A stretch of 64,000 bases of DNA from Phallusia mammillata (lineage: Eukaryota > Chordata > Ascidiacea > Phlebobranchia > Ascidiidae): the NCBI GenBank assembly GCA_003260075.1, contig QLIY01000002.1:158149-222148 (forward strand), given 5' to 3'. Position numbers and translations under genes: made by a program. The notes below the pieces were generated by a model that saw nothing but the letters and a program-made list of their open reading frames with translations, made no database searches and was not told the origin of the DNA. Position 1 is the stretch's first letter. The number at the start of each line of letters is the position of its first letter. Below, piece by piece: positions 54,545 to 64,000 of the stretch.

Positions 54545-56818
54545 CTAAGTTTGTAATCCAATGGTATTTCCAAACTGCTTTCTAGTCCATTCATAGGCAA
54601 GAAATAAGGCACCATTTGCAGGGTAAGTCCTGACGACGCAAGGGAGCAATCCATTATACAATGCAAAAACACCTAAAACAAAAAAGGTCCATTAGTACCT
54701 TGGGCATTTATGCCAACCACCAGTGGTGGGATTCAATTTTTTTGTCAGCCGGTTCTGTCATAAAAGTCATATTTTTCAGCCGGTTCATTGACAGTAAATC
54801 CATTGACAGCAACCAGTGATGCTAACCGGAGTGCTGATCTCATAAAATTTCGTGAGACGGTTCTATAGAACCAGTGCGAACCGGCTGAATCCCACCACTG
54901 CCAACCACATGTGTAAAGGAATTGAATTGAAAGCCCCGCCATTTACTACACAAGCCAACAGTAAAGCAAAATAGATTATATATTATTTTATATTTTACCC
55001 TCTGTTCGCAAGACTGTCCTAAATGTTCTCATAAAACCCGCTTGCTTTCCTGCAGCTGATAAGACCTGTATTCTTGACTTCACAACATCAATAGGAAATA
55101 CACCAACCCACAAGAATAGCCCTGCAGTACCACCAGCAAATATGGTCCCAAGTACACCTAATAAAATATGGTTAGAAAAGTACAATTAAAAGTATTAATA
55201 TGTTTACCCTACCAACATCATCTTTGGTTTTTCCTTTTGGAGTCATTAAGCTTCTAGTCCATTCATAGCCATAAAAGAAGAGAAAATATCCAGGCATTTC
55301 CCTTGCCCATGTGCTTGTTAGGCCTTGAAAAGGGGAGAGAAGTCCTTCAGTTTTTATCATTTGTTTCAATACACCCCATGGTCCTCTGCAAGTTTAAATG
55401 TTCACAGTTTGTGCATTTCAGTGAAAGTATATTACAAACAGTAACAGTACTTTTACATAAAAAGTGTTTTTTCAACGCATTTTGACACAGCTTAGATGAT
55501 ATTAAGGTAAAAATGAACCAAAACAGATATGTATGTTTCTATATGCTTGACAAGAAAGAAAACTGTTTTAAGTCCAAAAAATTAACATACTCTGCATTAT
55601 ACCATAATGCTATGTAAACCTATCTTAATACTTTAATCCTAACAAAGATGCGGCTCTTTCGGCAGATTGCTATGTAGTAAGTGTTAAGTGCAAGTATTAA
55701 ACAGCAATTTCCTCTTATTGTTTGTTGAACAAAAATTGACTGTTGCATGTATGTTCACAAAGCATTTTTTTAGAACTTACATTGATTTTTTATCAACCAT
55801 TCCAGTGCTTTGTAGTTCTTTCATTGCCTGCATTCTACATTTTAGGATCTCAGTTGGACAAACGACCAACGTAGAGAAAATTGAGGCAAGACTTCCAGCA
55901 CAGGCATTTTCTATGTTGCTAAAAATATTTACTACACTATTACATGATGCACACACCATAGAACTAACCAAAAACTATCAGTTACCAAAACATATTACAC
56001 TTTACCTAGCACAATAGCAACCTTGGGGGGGGGGGCTCCCAGCACAGGCACTCTCTATGTTGCTAAAAAAATTCAGTACACTATTACACAATGCACACAC
56101 CATAAACTAACCAGAAACCATCAGTTACCAAAACATATTACACTTTACCTAGCACAATAGCAACCTTAATTTGTCAGGGTGTTTATTTCTCAACGAGGCG
56201 ACTCCACTTTTTGTGGCTCCAAGTGCAACAAATAGGACAGCATTTTCAGAAACATTGCAAACCAATGCCGGCATTGATCCTTTGTATAGTCCACTGATGC
56301 CTTCAGTTTTTAAAGTTTCCTTGAAACAGCTAAACATGCCATTGTACAGCTCCGGAAATGTTTGCATCTTTACTTTCACAGTGTCAAGCGGCTGGCCACA
56401 GTATACGCAGGCAGTGCCTCCTGAAATTAGGTACATACAGTTAGAAAAAGTTAGAACACATCCACATCATATTGCTGACAGTTTGCTTTTATGTCCCAGA
56501 GCTTTTTATAATGCATTATACCAGAACATGAGCACATTTTGTTTTGACACAGATATCTGATGGTTTATTGTTTTACTAAATTTGATTTTACTAAACTAAA
56601 CTTCTAGTTAAGAGATAGGATCTCTCATGGCCAGCTGCACTGATGAGACCTTATAGGCCGAAACAGTGTGCACTGTCTGCAGCTTTCCATTTACTGACTT
56701 GATGCTTCAAAAGTGTTGTAAAACAAATGGAATAAGTAGCATAAAGATACAGATAAAATGAGAACATACCTGCACATCCTGCTACAAAGTTGGTAATAAA
56801 TTGTTTGGCTGTCTCCAT
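54545..56818 (-). CDS. SLC25A15: SLC25A15-type mitochondrial ornithine carrier, 6 exons
   Basis: Mitochondrial carrier family protein, most like ORNT1 (ornithine/citrulline exchange, urea cycle). Exons: 56770-56818, 56165-56420, 55781-55918, 55213-55385, 54999-55157, 54545-54672. In-phase total 300 aa (human 301). It has three carrier signatures: PLDTVKVKMQ, PTEILKCRMQ and PIDVVKSRIQ. ORNT-like runs are GGTACVYCGQP, KMQTFPELYNG, GYFLFFYGYEW, QVLSAAGKQAGFMRTF and the end PANGALFLAYEWTRK. The donor of exon 2 must be the GT after AAATTAAG (56165); using the GTAAAG further on would place a TAG in frame. A partial second copy of exon 3 and its flank lies at 56036-56164 after a G-run join. The vertebrate paralogue SLC25A2 is equally close, so the symbol means the family member. 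Confidence 0.92.
54721..54900. mobile_element. hAT-type non-autonomous element, 180 bp
   Basis: Ends CAGTGGTGGGATTCAA and CTGAATCCCACCACTG. Exact duplication CCAACCAC at 54713-54720 and 54901-54908. In the last intron of the carrier gene. Same family as 49046-49205. Confidence 0.92.
55890..56164. repeat. Allele join by carrier exon 3, G11 at 56025-56035
   Basis: 55890-56024 recurs at 56036-56164 with SNPs. Confidence 0.88.
56627..56690 (+). ncRNA. Type I hammerhead ribozyme
   Basis: All core parts are present. Stem I 5' strand AGCTGCA (56633-56639) pairs fully with TGCAGCT (56678-56684). Core CTGATGA is at 56640-56646. Stem II is GACC/GGCC (56647-56650, 56656-56659) with loop TTATA and one A-C mismatch; GAAA is at 56660-56663. 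Stem III ACAGTG/CACTGT (56663-56668, 56671-56676) has a 2-base loop. The cleavage site would follow GTC (56677). Beyond a CC/TT internal loop, ATGG (56627-56630) pairs with CCAT (56687-56690), as expected for the stem I tertiary contact. Short stem III is typical of animal retrozyme hammerheads, which act as dimers. It lies in intron 1 of the carrier gene, antisense to it. Confidence 0.85.
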
Positions 56819-57106
56819 TGATCAGCCGGCATAGGTTCATCCAAAAACAGTATGTTACAATTAAATGTGGGTTAAAACAGAGTAAAAAACAGCTCACGAT
56901 TCTATTTCTACAAACACAAATAAGAGTTGATCTCAAAGTACTATGAATGCTAATGTTGTACACATGGCAGTGGATTGGTTGTTCAAGAAACATTTTACAG
57001 CACTGAATGTAAACATGAAGCAAATGTATAGATTAAGGCAGAAAAGTTTTTTAACCAGATGAAAATATTAATGCACCCAAATTGCATATGTTCTACACAT
57101 TTAGTT

Positions 57107-57937
57107 TCAAGCATTATTTTGGTCAACACTTCTTATGGAAGACAACAGACATTTTCTAGCAGCAGTGTATAAATTTTGAGCCAAGCTAGTGCACATTTGA
57201 ATGGTCTCGACGAGAACATCACATTCCAAATGGCCACTAGACAGTACTGCACAAACTTGATTTAGTGTTGGAAGAAGGGCAACTGTTACAAGTCCATGAT
57301 TTAAATCTCCGCCGGATTCAGAATCAAAATCCTGTGGCCTGTATTCCTCGACCGAAGTAGGGTCTTCAAGAAAATTGTCATTTCCATAAACGCGAACCGA
57401 TGCACTTGTAACTATGTCGTACTGTTCAATTCCAGCATCGGCAAGAGCTAGAGAAGCTGCAGTTATAGATGCAGATACTGCAGAACCATCATTTTCCAAA
57501 ACTATGATAAACACTTCAATAAGAGACTTTGGATAGCATTGTAACCTTACTGATGCAGTCAATGCTTGTAAAATAACATCGGAAATTTCAGCTTCACTCA
57601 AATCTGGAATGTGTCCACGGTGTTTGCTACATGAGAAGGGTGCATATTTGAACTCGCATTTTATTTTTCCTTCCATTTGGAAGTCTTCATAATGTTCTAC
57701 ATCTTTCGGTCCGTATACAGAACATACAACTTTTGTATTACCAAGTTCACAGTAGCAAGAGCCTTTGGCTTGGGAAACTGTTCCACATTGTAAGTAAATG
57801 CCACGAGATTCAGACGAATACCTGCCATCTAATCTTTGTTCTTCATCGTTCAAAAGCCTTTCTACTTTTGCAGGGCATAACGACTTGGGATCAAGACTGG
57901 ACTGAGGAACAGCTAATCTACGAGAATCTGTAGCCAT
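57107..57937 (-). CDS. EXOSC6: EXOSC6 (MTR3) exosome ring subunit, single exon
   Basis: 276 aa RNase PH-fold protein (human EXOSC6 272 aa), a non-catalytic subunit of the nine-subunit exosome ring in nucleus and cytoplasm. Seen: LDGRYSSESRGIYLQCG, VSQAKGSCYCELGNTKVVC (human LSQAKGSAYLEAGGTKVLC), VYGPKDVE, FKYAPFSC, SASITAASLALADAGIEQYD (human ALTAAALALADAGVEMYD), and VTVALLPTLNQV (human LTVALMPVLNQV). No intron interrupts the frame from ATG 57935-57937 to TGA 57107-57109. It lies 288 bp upstream of the carrier gene on the same strand. About 100 bp of this coding sequence occurs again at 58300-58401 between two G runs, as a misplaced allele fragment. Confidence 0.94.
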   Translation of the reverse strand: MATDSRRLAVPQSSLDPKSLCPAKVERLLNDEEQRLDGRYSSESRGIYLQCGTVSQAKGSCYCELGNTKVVCSVYGPKDVEHYEDFQMEGKIKCEFKYAPFSCSKHRGHIPDLSEAEISDVILQALTASVRLQCYPKSLIEVFIIVLENDGSAVSASITAASLALADAGIEQYDIVTSASVRVYGNDNFLEDPTSVEEYRPQDFDSESGGDLNHGLVTVALLPTLNQVCAVLSSGHLECDVLVETIQMCTSLAQNLYTAARKCLLSSIRSVDQNNA

Positions 57938-58121
57938 TGTTAATCGAAAATCAAATAAATGCGTCTAATTTTGCTTTAAATTATTGCAACCTGCACAGAA
58001 AACGATTGACAGCGCGCAGTAAGCATAAAGCCGTTTCAACAGCAAATTATCCAAGCATGGTGTTGCTGTCGCGTTGTGGAACAGACGAAAAAGGCTGGAG
58101 TTTACAAAGAAAAATTAAGTA

Positions 58122-58592
58122 GAGGCAACAGGTTGAGATGAATTTCCTGTGAGATTGAATTTCACTTCAATTCAAAGGTTTTCGTTCTGTGTAATGTTAA
58201 GCAATTGTTCTAGGTTTAGTTCCGGTTTAAGTAGATGTAGGCGTAGCAGTTTGACCGGGCTCCTCTAAAATACGCAATCTACGCAATCTGGGGGGGGGGA
58301 CAGATACTGCAGAGCCATCGTTTTCCAAAACTATGATAAACACTTCAATAAGTGACTTTGGATAGCATTGTAACCTTACTGATGCAGTCAATGCTTGTAA
58401 AGGGGGGGGGGCAGTTTACAAAGAGAAATCAAGTGGGGGCAACAGGTTCGCCTGTGAGATTGAATTTCACTTCAATTCAAAGGTTTTCGTTCTTTGTAAT
58501 GTTAAGCAATTGTTTTAGGTTTAGTTCCGGTTTAAGTAGACGTAGGCGTAGCAGTTTGACCGGGCTCCTCTAAAATACGCAATCTACGCAAT
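58122..58592. repeat. Allele joins around an EXOSC6 fragment, G10 at 58290-58299 and 58402-58411
   Basis: 58122-58289 matches 58412-58592. The block between, 58300-58401, matches EXOSC6 coding sequence 57472-57571 with a few SNPs. Confidence 0.88.
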
Positions 58593-59133
58593 CTGTACGC
58601 AATCTACTTATAAAACGTATGCAACTTTTTAAAATGTTGACGGTTAGGGCTTTTAGGGTCTGGGTGAGGGTTTATAATAAAAATAACACTATAATTTAGT
58701 TTTAGATGTCCAGTTTGGGCTTAATATGTGTTGAGAGTGGTACTAAACACTATATGGTACCGCATGTTAACACTTGTGAGAAAATTAGACCTGAAAGGCA
58801 TCTGAAATTAAATTATAAAGTTATTTGTATCACAAACCCTCACCCTGACCCTAATAGCCCTAACCGTCAACATCTTAGTTAATTTTTTTTAGTAGATTGC
58901 GTATAGTTTGCGTAGATTGCGTAGATTGCGTAGATTGCGTAGATTGCGTAGATTGCGTAGATTGCGTAGATTGNGACCTGAAAGGCATCTGAAATTAAAT
59001 TATAAAGTTATTTGTATCACAAACCCTCACCCTGACCCTAATAGCCCTAACCGTCAACATCTTAGTTAATTTTTTTTAGTAGATTGCGTATAGTTTGCGT
59101 AGATTGCGTAGATTGCGTATTTTAGAGTAGCCC
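58562..59133. mobile_element. Foldback element with 9-bp-unit terminal repeats
   Basis: Left end GGGCTCCTCTAAAATACGCA and right end TGCGTATTTTAGAGTAGCCC are inverted repeats that continue into repeated TACGCAATC units. Exact target duplication GTTTGACC at 58554-58561 and 59134-59141. Inside, ATGTTGACGGTTAGGGC (left) is inverted as GCCCTAACCGTCAACAT (right), making a large hairpin. The single n at 58974 joins two allele copies of the right half, one with a longer TAGATTGCG array (58911-58973) than the other. Confidence 0.88.
58911..58973. repeat. 9-bp tandem repeat (TAGATTGCG)
   Basis: About 7 near-perfect copies, ending at the n at 58974. The second allele copy (59085-59120) has about 3. Confidence 0.9.
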
Positions 59134-59141
59134 GTTTGACC

Positions 59142-59934
59142 TGCTAAATTGCACAATACGGCTCAGTTGAGTATATTTCCAGTGGATTTTAGTATGCTGA
59201 TTCAGTATTATGGCCACATTTTTCAAGGTCGTGTGATATTTAAATTCACTATGCTAGTTCATAAGCCTACTGGGGGGGGGGGACTCAGTTGAGTATATTT
59301 CCAGCGGATTTTAGTATGCTGATTCAGTATTATGGCCACATTTTTTAAAGGTCGTGTGATATTTAAATTCACTATGCTAGTTCATAAGCCTACTGTATTG
59401 GAAATGAACTTCAAAAAAACAAGCCATTACTAAAACAAAAACCTGACATTTTAGCACCGAAAACCCTGTTCTGCAACAGTGCACTTCTACACCCTCAAAC
59501 TTTTTGCAAAAGCTAATTTAAGCTAACATATAGCAGCTGTAGACAAAATCTAAACAGCCTGCAGCTTTTATGCGGAAATATATTTTCTGCTATGCCATTC
59601 CGAACTTTATTTCCTCCGTAAAAGCTGTTATTCAATGCGAATTTGCCATTGTTTACCTTTTCCCGTAGCTTTCGATTTGTTTGAAATCAATAATGGCTGC
59701 AGATTTTATCACAAAGCAGTACAAATGTGTCCAATGCCATCCGTAACAGGCAAAATTTATTTCCAAAAACAATATTAACTGAAACCTTCCACTTCAGGCA
59801 AAGAAAAGAACAAATTAATAACATAGTTGCGCAAATAAAGACAAGTTCACCAAAAGCACTCAAAATCGAACGAGAAAACGGTTCACTCCACCAGTAACTT
59901 AACCATGCACATTATTGCATAGCAGTCTGGCAGT
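59142..59934. other. Intergenic EXOSC6-PCF11, nothing coding
   Basis: Contains one allele join (59272-59282) and AT-rich unique sequence. No exon recognised. Confidence 0.5.
59163..59395. repeat. Allele join, G11 at 59272-59282
   Basis: 59163-59271 recurs at 59283-59395. Confidence 0.85.
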
Positions 59935-62900
59935 CTACTGGTCGGCAGTTTTGGTGACGTCACTATTTAATGACGTCGCAGGGTTACTTATGTCGTCATC
60001 ATTCATCGACGTCTCAGAATCAGGATCTACGTTATCCTTCGACGCAACAGGGCTTGTGACGTCGCTACAAATTGACGTCACTGGTGCGATGACGTCATCA
60101 ACCACTGACGTAAGAAGGTTCGAATCGTTAACGACTTCGGTGGGAGGTTCGTCAGTTTGCACAGTGGGTTCGTCGTTTGTAACGTTGTCTGCGGGGGGGG
60201 GGTACTATTTAATGACGTCGCAGGTTTACTTATGTCGTCATCATTCATCGACGTCACAGAATCAGGATCGGCGTTATCCTTCGACGTAACAGGCCTAGTG
60301 ACGTCGCTACCAATTGACGTCACTGGTTCTGTGATGTCATCAACCACTGACGTAAGAAGGTTAGATACGTTAACGACTTCGGTGGGAGTTTTGTCAGTTT
60401 GCACAGTGGGTTCGTCGTTTGTAACGTTGTCTGCAGTATTGGACAGCTGATTGGAGTCCAGCATTGGAGTTTCACCAACAGAAACAGGAATTTCGGTATT
60501 CGATGTTTCGTCTGAATATAAATAAGCGTTTTAAAAGTGTCAAGGTGGCATACGTGGTTTAAAGACTAAGCTGTAGCCTTTTACCAGCTAGTACGTGTTT
60601 TTCGTGTGTGTTGTGTCACTACATGCTTAAATGCAAAAAATATGGACATGTAATACAAGTTTACATGTAGCTTACAAGTTTCAAAGCTCACCAGAAAAAA
60701 AACAGGAATGAAAAAATGTAATGTTTATCAGGATTAACTGTTAGGGGGGGGGGTTGATTGGAGTCCAGCACAGGAGTTTCACCAACAGAAACAGGAACTT
60801 CTGTATTCGATGTTTCGTCTGAATATAAGCGTTTTAAAGGTTACATGTCAAGGTGGCATAAGTGGTTTAAAGACAAAGCTGTAGCCTTTCACCACCTAGT
60901 ACGTGTTTTTCGTGTGTGTTTGTGTCACTACATGCTTAAATGCAAAAAGATGGACATCAAATACAAGTTTACACGTAGCTTACAAGTTTCAAAGCTCACC
61001 AGAAAAAAACAGGAATGAAAAAATGTAATGTTTATCAGGATTAACTGTTACCAAGTTTTCATAATGGCATTCAGTAAAAACTAAAAGTGCCGAATCAGTT
61101 ACCTTGATTGTCAATTTGACTATGCTGCTCATTTTGATTGTCGGAATGATTTTGTGTATCTGCATGATCTTCGCTATTGGGAACTTCATCTGCACAAAAA
61201 ATAAACATGAACAATATTCCACAAAAACTTGTTAACACATCGCATAACTTTTATATACCTTGGGTCAATTCTGCTACATCTATGGCAACGTCTTCACTAA
61301 CACTATCCATTATAGGGGGGGGGGGGGAACAATATTCCACAAAAACTTATAAACACATCGTATAACTTTTAAATACCTTGGGTCATTTCTGCTACATCTA
61401 TGGCAACGTCTTCACTAACACTATCCATTATAGGTGGATCTGTTGGTTTCATCTTCACAGTGACAAGGTTTTGCTGGGGTTCAGGCTCGGTTGTCTCCAG
61501 GTCAGAGTTTTCCACTGAAATCTGTTTCTTTACTTCTACCCCAGGAATGTCTTCAGATTCCGAAGCGGGTTGAAACAAGGTTGCTGCTTTCATTGGAGTC
61601 TTAAACACATTTTATGAAACAGAGTTTATTGGTGAGGTTAAACTTCTTGGTCAGGAATAAAAAGCAAATTTTTTGGACAGTATTTTGCCGAAAAATCCCA
61701 GACAATTATAGACAGTCCTGTAGGTTAATTCTTCACACAACAGTTTAATAGCCCATAGGAAATGCACACATCTCATCATTGATTTGACATGTCCATGAAT
61801 TATCACATGTACAATGAGGGACCACGTTATTAAGTTGAGATTATGACAACATATATGATTTTTTACATTAATCTCTGTAGTGTTCAACTTTTGAAACGCG
61901 TTTTAGTTGAGCCTAATAAGTTGAAATCATGTAGGCATTGAAAATGAACACTGTTTTTGGGGGGGGGGCAATGAGGGACCACGTTATTAAGTTGAGATTA
62001 TGACAACATATACGATTTTTTACATTAATCTCTGTAGTGTTCAACTTTTGAAATGCGTTTTAGTTGTGCCTAATAAGTTGAAATCATGTAGGCATTGAAA
62101 ATGAACACTGTTTTTGCCTATAAGGTCTCATAAATGCAGATGGTGACAAGACATATGCCGTTTTGTCTAACGCAGCAATCTAACCAGACTCCAGTCTGTT
62201 GGGAGTCATGCCTCATAAATGCTGTTAGATGCTACAACTGGACATAAACCACAGAGGAAATTGGTTCATAATGGCCCAACAACTACAGGGGGACAAAAGT
62301 GAAGAAAGAAGTAGAAATGTGCCAGTAAACCAACCTGAACTGGGGGTCCATCGTAATAATCTTCGTAGCAGCTTGGATGGAAATTATCTTCACCCACTTT
62401 CACACAGTTTGTAAATTGCCATTCGTCTTCAGCTTCATTGTAAACAGTTTCAAATGCTTCTTTACACACTTTGCAACACTGTGAAAGTAAGAAACAAACA
62501 CACCATGTTAAAATGCTTTCAGTTAAATTGATGTTTAGATTTTACCTCTCTACCGACACTATTTTGTTTTAATTTAACACAGGAATTTTACACACAATTT
62601 TGGCTAACAGATTTGTCACTAAATTGTGCTAGCAGACTGAAAACTTTGACAAGTTTAAAGTTATCCACCGTTTTTTATGTATACATATATATTTCTAAAT
62701 AATAAGTATCATAATTTTTCAGTATGTTGTTACATGCAACTGTTGTTGTCTCCATCTCTCGCACTGAGTCTCTGGAGACTCGTGATTTTATAATATACTA
62801 CAAAGTTTATAAATTGTGCTAGATCATTGTTTATCACCAAAGTGCTTGTGTTTTGTTTATTAGTTTATAATACTAAACAAAAATATTAGCATTGTCCATC

Positions 62901-63626
62901 TATAGCAGGGGTCTCAAACTCAAACTACTTTACGGGCCAAAAACAAACTTTTAAGTATGTCGAGGGCCGCACTATCGATATAGAAAAAAATGCAAGATTA
63001 AAAAGTAAAATGTTCATTTATGCCATTAGCTACTGTAAAAAAACAATTTCGTAATAAATAACAAACCGATTTACAGTGTAGCAAAGTGAAAGAGTGAACT
63101 GTGCTATATTGCTTTATGTGGAAACAATGGCCTACAATGACGCAAAAATGTGTTAAGTATGATGCAACAATCACAATTGCTGATTAAAAAATGGGCTCGT
63201 TTAATCATTCTGTAAGAACGTTGCATATACCACCAATAGAGAATGGTTGTATCATGCAAATTCACTGGTCTGACAGGGTATGCCGCCTAAGTTAAATGTT
63301 ACTTCGCGGGCCGCACAAAAACCCTTGGAGGGCCGCATGCGGCCCGCGGGCCGCGTGTTTGAGACCCCTGGTCTATAGTATCANCCGCACAAAAACCCTT
63401 GGAGGGCCGCGTGTTTGAGACCCCTGGTGTATAGTATCATGTTTTGACAATCAGTACTTTACCAATATGTTGTTTATTATTTATCATAACTACTTACATC
63501 CTCTCCAGGTTTTCCAGTTAGCGGAACAGTCAATTCTTCTTGCTCATTTTCAGCTTCTTCGCCCTCAAAGAAAGTATTTTTGTCACGTTCTACTGGATCC
63601 TCAACTTCTTCATGGCAAATCCAGTC
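59935..63626 (-). CDS. PCF11: PCF11 C-terminal exons (partial, 5' part outside window)
   Basis: C-terminal part of the pre-mRNA cleavage complex II factor Pcf11, which acts in 3' end cleavage and Pol II termination. Exons: 63498-63626, 62335-62478, 61377-61599, 61103-61189, 59935-60511 (last, with an allele join at 60193-60202). Phases fit. Exon 1 here encodes DWICHEEVEDPVERDKNTFF, like human DWVEYEEIEDLEERAKSQFF. Exon 2 encodes a zinc finger CKVCKEAF...EDEWQFTNCVKV...FHPSCYEDY, like human CEICQEQF...EEEWHLKNAIRV...YHPSCYEDY. The tail is acidic, low complexity, with repeated SDVT/SVVDD units, and is not conserved. Stop is TAG at 59935-59937. The CTD-interaction domain would lie right of 64000. 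Allele copies of exon pieces occur at 60754-60829 and 61258-61314. Confidence 0.88.
59952..60432. repeat. Allele join inside PCF11 last exon, G10 at 60193-60202
   Basis: 59960-60192 recurs at 60203-60432 with coding differences. Confidence 0.88.
60447..61049. repeat. Allele join, G10 at 60744-60753
   Basis: 60447-60743 recurs at 60754-61049, including the 5' end of the last PCF11 exon. Confidence 0.88.
61202..61434. repeat. Allele join in PCF11 exon, G13 at 61315-61327
   Basis: 61202-61314 recurs at 61328-61434. Confidence 0.88.
61814..62115. repeat. Allele join, G10 at 61959-61968
   Basis: 61814-61958 recurs at 61970-62115. Confidence 0.85.
62115..62150 (-). repeat. Hammerhead-related remnant
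   Basis: The minus strand has ATCTGCA, TTTATGA, GACCTTATAGGC, AAAAC and AGTG in the same order as the ribozyme at 56627. The core and GAAA box are mutated and the 3' strand of stem I is lost. Evidence that the family is dispersed. Confidence 0.4.
62916..63370. mobile_element. hAT-type non-autonomous element, 455 bp
   Basis: Ends CAGGGGTCTCAAACTC and TTTGAGACCCCTG. Flanks ATCTATAG (62908-62915) and GTCTATAG (63371-63378) match 7 of 8. The 3' end is repeated after the single n at 63384. Confidence 0.88.
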
Positions 63627-63773
63627 CTAGGGTTAACAAAGGAAAGTGAAGACTTCAACCATTATTCAACACAATTAACTATAAAAGTCAAACAAACTAT
63701 CAAACACATAAAGAACCTAAATTTTAGTTCAGAAAATTTTATATCAGATGTAGGCAGTTCCTAAACATGTGCC

Positions 63774-64000
63774 ACAGTTGACATGCTAAGTGAATTATGA
63801 CTTAAATTAAGTATTTTTTGATATAGTTGCTACTATTGAATTACTAGTTTTCAGTAATTGTACTAGAAGTACAAATTACAGTTTTTTGGGGGGGGGGAAC
63901 ATGCTAAGTGAATTATGACTTAATATTAAGTATTTATTGATATAGTTGCTACTATTGCATTACTAGTTTTCAGTAATTGTACTAGAAGTACAAATTACAG
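63774..64000. repeat. Allele join, G10 at 63888-63897
   Basis: 63774-63887 recurs at 63898-64000. Confidence 0.85.

Noticed and set aside
56149..56164. Carrier exon 2 extended to the GTAAAG donor
   Set aside because: Reads an in-frame TAG; the earlier GTTGCT donor restores KLSNIENACAGS as in ORNT1.
58905..58975. CRISPR-like or telomere-like array
   Set aside because: 9-bp direct satellite without spacers, in a eukaryotic element; not TTAGGG.
59915..60450. Plus-strand ORFs rich in Ser/Thr/Val
   Set aside because: Antisense shadow of the repetitive last PCF11 exon.
60754..60829. Extra PCF11 exon
   Set aside because: Allelic copy of the start of the last exon after the join at 60744-60753.

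Overview
This is a nuclear DNA window from an animal. A tunicate (ascidian, Ciona-like) fits best: the genes are small and many-exon with GT-AG introns, there is a complete metazoan-type 7SL RNA gene, short hAT-type elements and tRNA-derived SINE pieces are common, and the two alleles differ a lot. One 16-base stretch also nearly matches the Ciona spliced-leader exon as I remember it. The species is an inference. There is no sign of prokaryotic or organelle DNA.

Layout. Positions 1-39543 hold one long minus-strand gene, AFG2A (SPATA5), an AAA+ ATPase of pre-60S ribosome maturation. Fourteen exons can be read (800 codons), but the last ~50-60 codons were not found, so the gene probably runs off the left edge. 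Its exon 14 (6733-6897) is separated from exon 13 (26049-26166) by a ~19 kb, CpG-rich, repeat-filled intron. Between AFG2A and the divergent gene DDX56 (41219-47363, plus strand) lies a complete 7SL SRP RNA gene (40179-40480, minus strand) with CRE-like sites just upstream. DDX56 converges on a run of four minus-strand genes: CLYBL (47742-50668), MTERF3 (51250-53796), an SLC25A15-type ornithine carrier (54545-56818) and single-exon EXOSC6 (57107-57937). The right end carries the C-terminal exons of PCF11 (59935-63626, minus strand), cut by the window edge.

How the genes relate. AFG2A and DDX56 both serve 60S assembly, EXOSC6 is an exosome ring subunit, PCF11 ends mRNAs and 7SL is the SRP scaffold. 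CLYBL, MTERF3 and the carrier act in mitochondria. No shared regulation can be shown from sequence, though the four minus-strand genes are closely packed.

Unusual content. (1) About 32 runs of 10-13 G, always on the plus strand, each sit exactly where the sequence jumps back and repeats its left flank with SNPs and indels. They look like joins between two alleles, with a fixed 10-base gap written as G. Several fall in exons. (2) A well-formed type I hammerhead ribozyme lies at 56627-56690, with a decayed relative at 27681-27732 and a remnant near 62115-62150. (3) Many short hAT-like elements have exact 8-bp target-site duplications, and one has terminal repeats made of a 9-bp unit (58562-59133).
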